A DNA stretch of 11,042 nt from JBCCSZ01 sp039199225 (GTDB taxonomy: Bacteria; Bacteroidota; Bacteroidia; Chitinophagales; Saprospiraceae): the NCBI GenBank assembly GCA_039199225.1, contig JBCCSZ010000261.1, forward strand, positions 1 through 11,042, written 5' to 3'. Positions 1-6,894 of this stretch are shown piece after piece (position 1 is the stretch's first letter; each line of letters begins with the position of its first letter). The translations under genes were made by a program, and so were the position numbers. The notes under the pieces were generated by a model. It did not search any database. It was not told where the DNA came from and worked only from the letters and a program-made list of their open reading frames with translations.

Positions 1-1123
1 CAACCAACGCCTGGCGGCTTTCAAGGAGGTTCCAGAAGTGATGGTGATGGAAGAAATGCCAGAGCCGCATGCTGCTCATGTCTTGTTCCGTGGCGACTAT
101 CGCATGAAACGAGAGCGAGTAACAGCCGGAACGCCTGCCAAAGTCTTGCGCTTTCCAGACAATGCCCCGCGCAACCGCCTGGGCCTGGCCCAATGGTTGA
201 TGCACAAAGACAATCCACTCACGGCCCGGGTAGCCGTCAATCGCTACTGGCAGCTGTTCTTCGGCCAAGGTTTGGTCAATACACCGCAGGACTTTGGTTA
301 CCAAGGAGCGCTGCCCTCTCATCCGGCCCTGCTGGACTGGCTGGCCGTTGAGTTCCGGGAGTCGGGCTGGGACATCAAGGCCCTTTGTCGCAAAATTGTT
401 CTGTCGGCTACTTATCGCCAATCGTCTAAAGCCACGCCAACCCTTTTGGAGAAAGACCCCTCCAATCAGCTTTTGGCCAGGGGACCTTCCCATCGACTAG
501 CTGCAGAGATGATTCGGGACAATGCGCTGGCAGCTTGTGGGCTGCTGATCCATAAGGTCGGTGGCGAGAGCGTTCGCCCCTATCAACCGGAGGGTTTGTG
601 GATAGATAAGGGTACCTTCTCGCACAAACTGCTTCGCTACATCCCCAGCCAAGGCGATGATTTGTATCGACGCAGCCTTTACACCTTTGTCAAGAGAACC
701 TCCCCCCACCCCGCCATGCAAGCCTTCGATGCTCCCAACAGAAGCATCTGCACCGTGCAACGCGAACGCACCAACACCCCCATGCAAGCCCTCGTGCTGC
801 TTAACGATCCACAATTTGTGGAAGCGGCCAAGGTCATGGGGCAGAGAATGCAATTGGAAGGAGGAGAGACACCAGAGCAAAAAATACAATTTGCTTTCCG
901 GCTCTTTACCGGACGCAAACCCGATATGGAAGAAATGGCGCTTTTCACAGAGCTTTTCCAGGAAGCCATTCAACGATTCTCTGAAGTACCGGAAAAAGCC
1001 GATGAGCTGCTGAAGGTAGGCGCCTACGAACTGGACCCAATGCTCGACAAGCGACAAACAGCCGCTTATGCCCTCGTTGCCAGCACCATCATCAATTTAG
1101 ACGAATCTTATACCAAGCGATAA
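1..1123 (+). CDS. PSD1-type DUF1549/DUF1553 protein, C-terminal part (5' end outside window)
   Basis: The reading frame is open from base 2 with no start codon that makes sense, so the gene begins upstream; 373 residues are visible, ending at TAA 1121-1123. The visible part matches the DUF1553 (PSD1) C-terminal domain. It opens with a VMVMEEMPEP...FRGDY stretch, then NRYWQLFFGQGLV and a TPQDFG...HPALLDWLA stretch (about fragment residues 80-110), and later RERTNTPMQALVLLNDPQF (about 253-271). These blocks are hallmarks of the large proteins common in Planctomycetes, Verrucomicrobia and some Bacteroidota, which usually carry DUF1549 and often a cytochrome-c-like domain at the N-terminus. Whether those are present here cannot be seen. 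Family members are normally paired with a DUF1501 gene, as here 11 nt downstream. The biochemical activity of the family is not established; a role in exported breakdown of complex organic matter is inferred from context. Confidence 0.9.
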   Translation, partial: NQRLAAFKEVPEVMVMEEMPEPHAAHVLFRGDYRMKRERVTAGTPAKVLRFPDNAPRNRLGLAQWLMHKDNPLTARVAVNRYWQLFFGQGLVNTPQDFGYQGALPSHPALLDWLAVEFRESGWDIKALCRKIVLSATYRQSSKATPTLLEKDPSNQLLARGPSHRLAAEMIRDNALAACGLLIHKVGGESVRPYQPEGLWIDKGTFSHKLLRYIPSQGDDLYRRSLYTFVKRTSPHPAMQAFDAPNRSICTVQRERTNTPMQALVLLNDPQFVEAAKVMGQRMQLEGGETPEQKIQFAFRLFTGRKPDMEEMALFTELFQEAIQRFSEVPEKADELLKVGAYELDPMLDKRQTAAYALVASTIINLDESYTKR

Positions 1124-1134
1124 ACGAAAAGCAT

Positions 1135-2595
1135 ATGCAGCATTGCCATCGATTTGAGAAGCATTACAGCCGTCGGGATTTCCTGCGCAAGTCCGCACTT
1201 GGTCTAGGGGCCGTCAGTCTTGCTTCCCTCATCGATCCTGGTAGTTTGCTGGCACAGACTCCCCTTTCGGCTACGCAACCGCTAAGCGGTATTTTGGGGA
1301 AACCGCATTTTGCGCCAAAGGTCAAGCGAGTCATTTACCTATTCCAAAGTGGGGCGCCTTCGCAAATAGATTTATTCGACGAAAAGCCTTTGTTGCGAAA
1401 GATGAATGGACAAGAGCTACCAGAGTCCGTGCGAAACGGTCAACGCCTAACAGGTATGACAGCCGGGCAAGCCTCCTTTCCACTGGCGGGTTCTCATTTT
1501 GATTTTGCCCGACATGGCCAAAGCGGTATGCCCATCAGTGAATTGCTGCCGTACACCGCTCAAATCAGCGACGAAATGTGCATGGTCAAATCCATGTATA
1601 CCGAAGCGATCAATCACGATCCCGCCATCACCTTTTTGCAAACGGGCTCCCAACTCCCCGGCCGCCCTTCTATTGGAGCCTGGTTGAGCTATGGCCTGGG
1701 AAGTGACAATGAAAACCTACCGGCATTTGTGGTATTGCTTACCAAAGACAAAACGGGCCAGCCTTTGTATGGACGACTGTGGGGAAATGGTTTTTTACCC
1801 TCCCAACACCAAGGCGTTCAATTTCATGCAGGTAAAAATCCTGTTTTATATCTTTCCAATCCTCCGGGAATTGATCCGTCGGACCGACGCATGCAACTCG
1901 ACTACATCCGGAAGTTGCAAGAAAGGCAATACGAGCAAATGGAGGACCCCGAGATCAACGCTCGCATCCGGCAGTACGAAATGGCCTATCGCATGCAAAC
2001 CTCTGTTCCGGAAATCATGGATGTGTCGGACGAACCAGACTACATCTACGATCTGTACGGCCCTGGTTCTCGGCAGCCAGGCACCTATGCGGCCAACTGT
2101 TTATTGGCCAGACGTTTGGCAGAGAGAGGGGTAAAATTCATCCAGCTGTATCATCAGGGTTGGGACCAACACGGCAATCTGCCCAACGCCATAAAAGTCC
2201 AGTGTAAAGAAACAGACCAAGCTTCGGCGGCATTGGTGATGGATTTAAAGCAACGCGGCATGTTGGAAGATACCTTGGTTATTTGGGGAGGTGAATTCGG
2301 TAGAACCAATTACTCTCAAGGACAGCTGACTGCAACCAATTATGGACGAGACCATCATCCTCTCTGCTTCTCGATTTGGATGGCCGGAGCAGGCGTCAAA
2401 AAAGGCTTTTCGTATGGCGCCACCGATGAATTTGGCTATCGGGTCGTCGACAAGGGTGTACATGTTCACGATTTTCAGGCCACGCTGATGCACTTACTCG
2501 GCATCGACCATGAGCGGCTGACCTATAAATTTCAAGGGCGACGGTTCCGCCTAACCGATGTTCATGGCAAGGTCATCAAAGACTTATTAAGTTGA
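1135..2595 (+). CDS. DUF1501 protein with Tat signal (alkaline phosphatase/sulfatase-like fold)
   Basis: The 486-aa protein starts at the ATG at 1135, 11 nt after the PSD1 stop. This start places a twin-arginine motif (SRRDFLRKS) near residue 13, followed by a hydrophobic stretch and an A-Q boundary near residue 41, so it is predicted to be exported folded through Tat. The body matches DUF1501, whose fold belongs to the alkaline phosphatase/sulfatase superfamily. Visible conserved blocks are HQGWDQHGNL (340-349), WGGEFGRT (384-391) and GRDHH (404-408), with the typical C-terminal HDFQATLMHLLGIDHERL and FQGRRFRLTD segments. The Asp/His-rich blocks look like metal-binding positions, but catalysis is not proven for the family. 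Length is normal and no frame disruption is seen. Pairing with the upstream PSD1 gene is the usual arrangement and suggests that the two act together in the periplasm or at the cell surface. Confidence 0.93.
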   Translation: MQHCHRFEKHYSRRDFLRKSALGLGAVSLASLIDPGSLLAQTPLSATQPLSGILGKPHFAPKVKRVIYLFQSGAPSQIDLFDEKPLLRKMNGQELPESVRNGQRLTGMTAGQASFPLAGSHFDFARHGQSGMPISELLPYTAQISDEMCMVKSMYTEAINHDPAITFLQTGSQLPGRPSIGAWLSYGLGSDNENLPAFVVLLTKDKTGQPLYGRLWGNGFLPSQHQGVQFHAGKNPVLYLSNPPGIDPSDRRMQLDYIRKLQERQYEQMEDPEINARIRQYEMAYRMQTSVPEIMDVSDEPDYIYDLYGPGSRQPGTYAANCLLARRLAERGVKFIQLYHQGWDQHGNLPNAIKVQCKETDQASAALVMDLKQRGMLEDTLVIWGGEFGRTNYSQGQLTATNYGRDHHPLCFSIWMAGAGVKKGFSYGATDEFGYRVVDKGVHVHDFQATLMHLLGIDHERLTYKFQGRRFRLTDVHGKVIKDLLS

Positions 2596-2603
2596 GCTGA
2601 TTT

Positions 2604-3197
2604 ATGGATATGGAAGAAAAAGATGGTGTCAAAACCTTTTATGCCCCCTCACAAGCAGCTTGGCGACAATGGCTCGAAGACAAGGCCGAGCAAGAGAAAA
2701 GCGTCTGGTTGATTATTTACAAAAAGTCCAGTAAAGTACCATCTGTTTATTACAACGAAGCCGTTGATGAGGCACTTTGCTTTGGATGGGTGGACAGCAA
2801 GCCCAACAAACGAGATGGTGAAAGTTATTTTCAGTATTTTTCCAAAAGAAACCCCAAGAGCAATTGGAGTCGAGTCAATAAAGAAAAGGTAGGACGCCTG
2901 ATTAAAGAAAATAAAATGGCACCATCGGGTTTTTCGATGATCGAAATAGCCAAACAGAACGGTACTTGGACTGCTTTGGATGAGGTCGAAAACTTGGTCA
3001 TCCCCGCCGATTTACAGGAGGCTTTCGATCGAAATATCCAAGCTTTTGAGTATTATGAAGCCTTTCCCCGGTCGGTCAAGCGAGGTATCCTGGAATGGCT
3101 TTTCAATGCTAAAAGGGCCGCTACCAGGCAAAAACGCATAAACGATATTGTTTCTAAAGCAGCTCAAAATATTCGAGCCAATCAATATAGGCAGTGA
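2604..3197 (+). CDS. YdeI/OmpD-associated (OmdA) family protein
   Basis: The 197-aa protein starts at the ATG at 2604, 8 nt after the DUF1501 stop; a second in-frame ATG at 2610 is an equally possible start. There is no signal peptide, so it is predicted to be cytoplasmic. The N-terminal half has the family pattern: a WRQWLEDKAEQEKSVWLIIYKK stretch followed by YNEAVDEALCFGWVDSKPNK and a FSKRNPKSNWSRVNKEKV segment. The C-terminal end (AFPRSVKRGILEWLFNAKR...TRQKRINDIV) is the OmdA helical region seen in proteins annotated as bacteriocin-protection or YdeI/OmpD-associated. The molecular function of the family is poorly defined; the name comes from Salmonella genetics and should not be read as function here. 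It sits between two Tat-exported proteins to which it has no obvious biochemical relation, so the link may be only shared transcription. Confidence 0.88.
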   Translation: MDMEEKDGVKTFYAPSQAAWRQWLEDKAEQEKSVWLIIYKKSSKVPSVYYNEAVDEALCFGWVDSKPNKRDGESYFQYFSKRNPKSNWSRVNKEKVGRLIKENKMAPSGFSMIEIAKQNGTWTALDEVENLVIPADLQEAFDRNIQAFEYYEAFPRSVKRGILEWLFNAKRAATRQKRINDIVSKAAQNIRANQYRQ

Positions 3198-3244
3198 AAA
3201 AGTGTCTGTACACTTAGCTTCAATCGCATTTAAAATCAATCATT

Positions 3245-4657
3245 ATGAAAAATAAATTTCCCAATAATAACCGGCGCTCCTTTGTGAAAAAGCTGGCAGG
3301 AGGCATGTTGGCAACGGGCATTTCTCCCATCTTGGTACAGGCCCGAGCAGCCAATCAAGCATACAGCGAATTGATTCCATTGCGCTCTATGCCGTCCTAC
3401 AGCCCCAATGATGTTATCCGAGTGGCAGCCATTGGCTTGGGCATACAGGGCTTTGGTAACCTTCGGGCAGCCCTGAAGGTGCCTGGTGTGGAGTTGGTAG
3501 CAGGTTGCGATTTGTACGATGGCCGCCTTCAAAGAGCCAAAGAAATTTATGGCAACCAGCTGGAAACGACCCGCGATTATCGCGAAATCCTCAGCCGCAG
3601 CGATGTTGATGCAGTCATTGTTTCGACGCCCGATCACTGGCACGATAAAATCTCTATAGAAGCAATGAAAGCCGGTAAGGCCGTTTATTGTGAGAAGCCC
3701 ATGGTACAGTACATCAGCGAGGGCAAAGCAGTGATCGATGCCCAGAAGAGTAGCGGCCAGGTATTTCAAGTTGGTAGCCAACGGGTTAGCTCCATCTTGT
3801 TTGCAAAGGCAAAAGAACTTTATGCTTCAGGACTAATTGGACAGCTCATCATGGTGGAAGCCAATTACGACCGGCAATCGGCCAATGGTGCTTGGCAGTA
3901 TTCCATTCCGACGGATGCCTCGCCGGAGACAGTGGATTGGGAACGCTTCCTGGGGGATACCCCCAAGCGATCTTTCGACAAGACCCGCTTTTTCCGCTGG
4001 CGCAACTACCAGGATTATGGGACGGGGGTCGGAGGTGATTTATTTGTCCACCTTTTTTCCGGGCTCCATGTACTGTTGGATTCCAACGGCCCGGAGCGCG
4101 TCTTTGCCACGGGAGGTTTGCGCTATTGGAAGGACGGGCGCGATGTGCCAGATGTCTTTATGGCCCTTTGTGACTATCCCGAAAACAGCCATCATCCTGC
4201 TTTCAATATGCAAATCCGCGTCAACTTCATCGATGGCAGCGGCGGTGGCTCTACGACCCGATTGATCGGTACGGAAGGAACCATGGAAATTGGTTGGTCT
4301 GGCATTACCATCAAGAAGAGCAAGCCCCAAGATATTCCCACTTATGGCAATTGGGATTCTTTCGATACATTCACCAGCGACCAGCAAAAAACCTTTGAAG
4401 CCTGGCACAAGAATCATTATCCAGCTGCACCGCCTCGGATGATAGAACCACAAGAGATGGTCTACAGTGTGCCACAGGGATACAGCGATCATGTCGATCA
4501 CTTTGCCAATTTCTTTCATTGCATGCGCAGCGGCACCACCGTTGTAGAAGATGCCAGTTTTGGATTGCGGGCTGCTGCTCCTTCGCTGGCTTGCAACACG
4601 AGCTATTTTGAAAAGCGGGTGGTTCAGTGGGACCCAGAGCTGATGGTGGAACGCTGA
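3245..4657 (+). CDS. Tat-exported Gfo/Idh/MocA family oxidoreductase
   Basis: The 470-aa protein starts at the ATG at 3245. The N-terminus has twin arginines at residues 10-11 (NNRRSFVKK) followed by a hydrophobic, glycine-rich stretch and a QARAAN boundary, a Tat signal. A Rossmann NAD(P)-binding domain begins at about residue 57 with the glycine motif GLGIQGFG (64-71). Next come STPDHWH (127-133) and the family's catalytic/structural EKP motif at 150-152 (CEKPM). The C-terminal alpha/beta domain ends with HVDHFANFFHCMRSG. Families of this kind oxidise sugars, inositols or sugar derivatives, and exported members such as Zymomonas glucose-fructose oxidoreductase keep a tightly bound cofactor. 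GH109 glycosidases share the fold and also carry Tat signals, so a glycosidase activity is an alternative. It lies 47 nt after the YdeI-like gene with no clear promoter between, so co-transcription with the PSD1/DUF1501 genes is likely. Confidence 0.92.
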   Translation: MKNKFPNNNRRSFVKKLAGGMLATGISPILVQARAANQAYSELIPLRSMPSYSPNDVIRVAAIGLGIQGFGNLRAALKVPGVELVAGCDLYDGRLQRAKEIYGNQLETTRDYREILSRSDVDAVIVSTPDHWHDKISIEAMKAGKAVYCEKPMVQYISEGKAVIDAQKSSGQVFQVGSQRVSSILFAKAKELYASGLIGQLIMVEANYDRQSANGAWQYSIPTDASPETVDWERFLGDTPKRSFDKTRFFRWRNYQDYGTGVGGDLFVHLFSGLHVLLDSNGPERVFATGGLRYWKDGRDVPDVFMALCDYPENSHHPAFNMQIRVNFIDGSGGGSTTRLIGTEGTMEIGWSGITIKKSKPQDIPTYGNWDSFDTFTSDQQKTFEAWHKNHYPAAPPRMIEPQEMVYSVPQGYSDHVDHFANFFHCMRSGTTVVEDASFGLRAAAPSLACNTSYFEKRVVQWDPELMVER

Positions 4658-4685
4658 TTGGATGAAAATCACCAAATAATTCCCC

Positions 4686-4693
4686 TATCTTTG
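4686..4693 (+). promoter_or_regulatory. Bacteroidota -7 promoter element (TATCTTTG)
   Basis: TATCTTTG fits the Bacteroidota sigma-ABfr -7 consensus TAnnTTTG at every fixed position. It lies 32 nt before the ATG of the TPR gene, which would give a leader of about 25-30 nt. The nearest upstream TTG (4658-4660) is 25 nt away, longer than the usual 19-21, so the -33 element is weak or absent. The position separates the TPR/PLP-enzyme unit from the upstream oxidoreductase. Confidence 0.55.
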
Positions 4694-4725
4694 CAGCACA
4701 TTATTAAGTATTAAAACACGACAAT

Positions 4726-5316
4726 ATGCTTACAATAAATATATACCTACGATTTGGGTTGATTGCATTGTTCTTGGGAGGTGGTATATTACTAGCCCTT
4801 TTGTACGGATTTTGGTATGCCTTTCCGCTTCTGCTCATCGGCATAGCGCTCTTGGCGGGTTATCTTTTTCTTGGGACCATCCAGTCTGCTGCTCAGTTGG
4901 TTCAGACGGCTCAGTTTGAAGAGGCAGAAAAGCGTTTATCGCTGACTTTTAAGCCAGAATGGCTCTACAAGACCAATCGGGCGTTTTACTACTTGATCAA
5001 AGGTACCCTAGCCATGCAACGCAAGGACATGGACCAAGCAGAGGAATGGCTCAATAAGGCCCAAAGCATCGAGCTGCCCAGCGACAATGAAAAAGCGATG
5101 GTTCAATTGCAGTTGGCCAACATCCATGCAATGAAAAACAGGTGGAATAAAGCAAAAATCCACTTTACCCAAGCTAAAAAGCTGAAGGTAACCGAGCCGC
5201 AAATCAAGGAACAGATCAAGCAATTGGAAAAAGCCATCACCAATAGGGGTCAAATGAAGCATATGCAATCTATGCGCGGCGGCCGCAAGGGTGGTTACAG
5301 GAACAAAAGGTTTTAA
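4726..5316 (+). CDS. Two-TM membrane protein with TPR-like repeats and basic tail
   Basis: The protein is 196 aa. Two hydrophobic segments (about residues 9-28 and 31-51) separated by a very short turn form an N-terminal membrane hairpin. Residues 53-170 are helical with TPR-like spacing: AAQLVQTAQFEEAEKRL, then a FYYLIKGTLAMQRKDMDQAE unit ending in EWLNKAQSIEL, then ANIHAMKNRWNKAKIHFTQA. The last 20 or so residues are strongly basic and glycine-rich (RGGRKGGYRNKRF). The topology suggests that the TPR domain and the basic tail lie on the same side of the membrane as the N-terminus, probably the cytoplasm. TPRs usually mediate protein contacts; no partner can be named. The start at 4726 follows a good -7 element. 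The next gene begins 9 nt after the stop, so the two are likely co-transcribed. Confidence 0.8.
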   Translation: MLTINIYLRFGLIALFLGGGILLALLYGFWYAFPLLLIGIALLAGYLFLGTIQSAAQLVQTAQFEEAEKRLSLTFKPEWLYKTNRAFYYLIKGTLAMQRKDMDQAEEWLNKAQSIELPSDNEKAMVQLQLANIHAMKNRWNKAKIHFTQAKKLKVTEPQIKEQIKQLEKAITNRGQMKHMQSMRGGRKGGYRNKRF

Positions 5317-5325
5317 TCGTCCTAT

Positions 5326-6459
5326 ATGGTGAAGCCTCCTATCCAGGTCGACGTGCCTACTTTGGTGATCGACGAGCAAAAAACTCGTAGAAACATCCGT
5401 TCGATGGTGCAAAAGGCAAAAGCTGGCGGCATCCGATTTCGCCCCCATTTCAAAACACATCAATCCATCGAAATCGGCCGTTGGTTCAGAGAAGAAGGTG
5501 TACAGCACATTACCTGTTCTTCTTTGAGCATGGCCGAATACTTTGCTACCGATGGTTGGACAGACATCACTGTCGCCTTTCCCGTCAATCTTTTAGAGAT
5601 AGACCGCATCAATCGCTTAGCTGGCCAGATACAGTTGAACCTCTTGGTGGAATCTACGGAAAGCATCTCCTTTTTGGTAAAAAACCTACAGCATTCAGTA
5701 AACGCCTACTTCAAAATCGACGTAGGCACACATCGCACAGGTATCCATTGGGAAAATACGGCGCTGCTCGACCAACTCCTTTCATATCTTTCTTCTGCAA
5801 GTCACCTGCAGTTCAAAGGGTTCCTGGCGCATAGTGGACACAGCTACGGCAGCAGAGCGTTGGAAGAGGCCATGTCGATCCATCAGACGACCATAGAGCG
5901 GCTCTTACCCTTGCACCAGAGGTACCAGTCCGATTATCCTGGGTTGGAACTATCTTTGGGCGATACTCCTTGCTTTGCTCAATTGGAAGCAATCGACGCC
6001 ATAGATGAAATGCGACCTGGTAATTTTGTTTTCTTTGACCTGATGCAGCAGCAAATCGGTTCTTGCAAACCAGAAGAGATCGCCGTAGCGATGGCTTGCC
6101 CAGTGGTAGCCAAGCACGAGAGTCGGTTGGAAATTGTCCTATATGGTGGTGCTATTCACTTTTCCAAAGACCGCATCCAACGAGCCGACGGCGAAGCTAG
6201 TTATGGCCGCCTAGCAAGTTGGACCGCAGATGGTTGGGAAATGCAAGCAGATGATCAATACCTCTGCCGTTTATCTCAGGAGCATGGCATTCTGAAGGTC
6301 ACACCCGAGGTTTTTCAGCGCATTCGCATCGGAGATCTCCTACCAATTATACCTATACACTCCTGCCTAACTGCAGACCTTGCAAATCACTACATCACCC
6401 TTGATGGACAGCAACTAAATAATATCAATAGGTACCTTGCCACTCGGCCCAGGGCCTAA
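5326..6459 (+). CDS. D-serine dehydratase / D-threonine aldolase-like PLP enzyme (fold type III)
   Basis: The 377-aa protein belongs to the alanine-racemase-fold PLP enzymes that include D-threonine aldolase and the metal-dependent D-serine dehydratase. The N-terminal barrel starts with VDVPTLVIDEQKTRRNI. The RPHFKTH motif carries the expected PLP Schiff-base lysine at K43. KIDVGTHRTG (130-139) and GDTPC (212-216, probable phosphate-binding loop) follow. The C-terminal domain ends with PIHSC, giving His345 and Cys347. An H-x-C pair is the zinc-ligand pattern of D-serine dehydratase, while D-threonine aldolases generally have H-x-D, so I lean towards a dehydratase-like enzyme acting on a D-3-hydroxyamino acid. 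Substrate specificity is inferred, not shown. Length is normal and there is no signal peptide, so it should be cytoplasmic. It lies 9 nt after the TPR gene and converges with the minus-strand gene ending at 6495. Confidence 0.85.
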   Translation: MVKPPIQVDVPTLVIDEQKTRRNIRSMVQKAKAGGIRFRPHFKTHQSIEIGRWFREEGVQHITCSSLSMAEYFATDGWTDITVAFPVNLLEIDRINRLAGQIQLNLLVESTESISFLVKNLQHSVNAYFKIDVGTHRTGIHWENTALLDQLLSYLSSASHLQFKGFLAHSGHSYGSRALEEAMSIHQTTIERLLPLHQRYQSDYPGLELSLGDTPCFAQLEAIDAIDEMRPGNFVFFDLMQQQIGSCKPEEIAVAMACPVVAKHESRLEIVLYGGAIHFSKDRIQRADGEASYGRLASWTADGWEMQADDQYLCRLSQEHGILKVTPEVFQRIRIGDLLPIIPIHSCLTADLANHYITLDGQQLNNINRYLATRPRA

Positions 6460-6494
6460 TCGTATCAAAAGATATTTCAAGAAAAGAACAGCTA

Positions 6495-6773
6495 CTACTT
6501 TAAACGTATCAGCTGAGGTCGACTTCCAGGGATGCGTTCAATCTCCCCTCTGGCCTCCAAATCGAGTTTCACAGTCGTCATATACCAACCAATGCTACCT
6601 TCGAATTTACCCGCCAGTTGTTCTTTGGCAGATGCACTAAGGTCGGAGAAACTAACCTGGCCTTTGGAGCGAATGATATTGAGCAGCTCCACGCGCATTT
6701 GATCGTACTTGACTTTTTCGATGTTGACTCCTTGCTTGCCTTCAGGATGTAAGGTGAGAATTTTTTCAGACAT
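6495..6773 (-). CDS. Small winged-helix-like DUF6958-type protein
   Basis: The protein is 92 aa, starting MSEKILTLHPEGKQGVNI with an in-frame stop shortly upstream, which fixes the start. The pattern KYDQMRVELLNIIRSKGQVSFSDL, then an AKEQLAGKFEGSIGWYMTTVK stretch and LEARGEIERIPGSRPQLIRL reads as helix, helix-turn-helix and a C-terminal beta wing. This is the layout of small proteins now grouped as DUF6958 in many Bacteroidota and other bacteria. A nucleic-acid-binding role is inferred from the predicted fold only. There is no signal peptide. It is the last minus-strand gene before the convergence point and lies 121 nt downstream of the exported-protein gene. I could not find a convincing promoter directly upstream. 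Confidence 0.75.
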   Translation of the reverse strand: MSEKILTLHPEGKQGVNIEKVKYDQMRVELLNIIRSKGQVSFSDLSASAKEQLAGKFEGSIGWYMTTVKLDLEARGEIERIPGSRPQLIRLK

Positions 6774-6894
6774 GATTAGTTAGCGTTTAGTATATTAAAA
6801 ATATTAGATTTATACTCGGTTGATGATCCCATTGAGTAAGCTGTCTGCTTATTGCATCATCATCAAGCTGGCCGCTTCAATGAGACAGCCTCAT

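Noticed and set aside
716..790. Direct repeat CATGCAAGCC at 716-725 and 781-790
   Set aside because: Both copies encode conserved PxMQA-type parts of the PSD1 domain; this is coincidental codon similarity, not a functional repeat.
497..1057. A 186-codon open frame on the minus strand
   Set aside because: It lies entirely inside the PSD1 gene, whose product has clear family motifs; the minus-strand product has no recognisable pattern.
3200..3215. A 6-bp hairpin AAGTGT-CTGT-ACACTT directly after the YdeI-like gene
   Set aside because: The stem is short and no T-tract follows, so it is not a convincing terminator; the next gene is probably co-transcribed.
3236..3781. A 181-codon open frame on the minus strand
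   Set aside because: It is antisense to the Tat signal and Rossmann domain of the oxidoreductase, with a Cys/His-rich composition typical of antisense reading.
4040..4675. A 211-codon open frame on the minus strand
   Set aside because: It overlaps the well-supported oxidoreductase gene on the opposite strand and resembles no protein family.
6880..6894. An ATGAG/CTCAT hairpin right behind the stop of the exported-protein gene
   Set aside because: It has only 5 bp and no U-tract on either strand.
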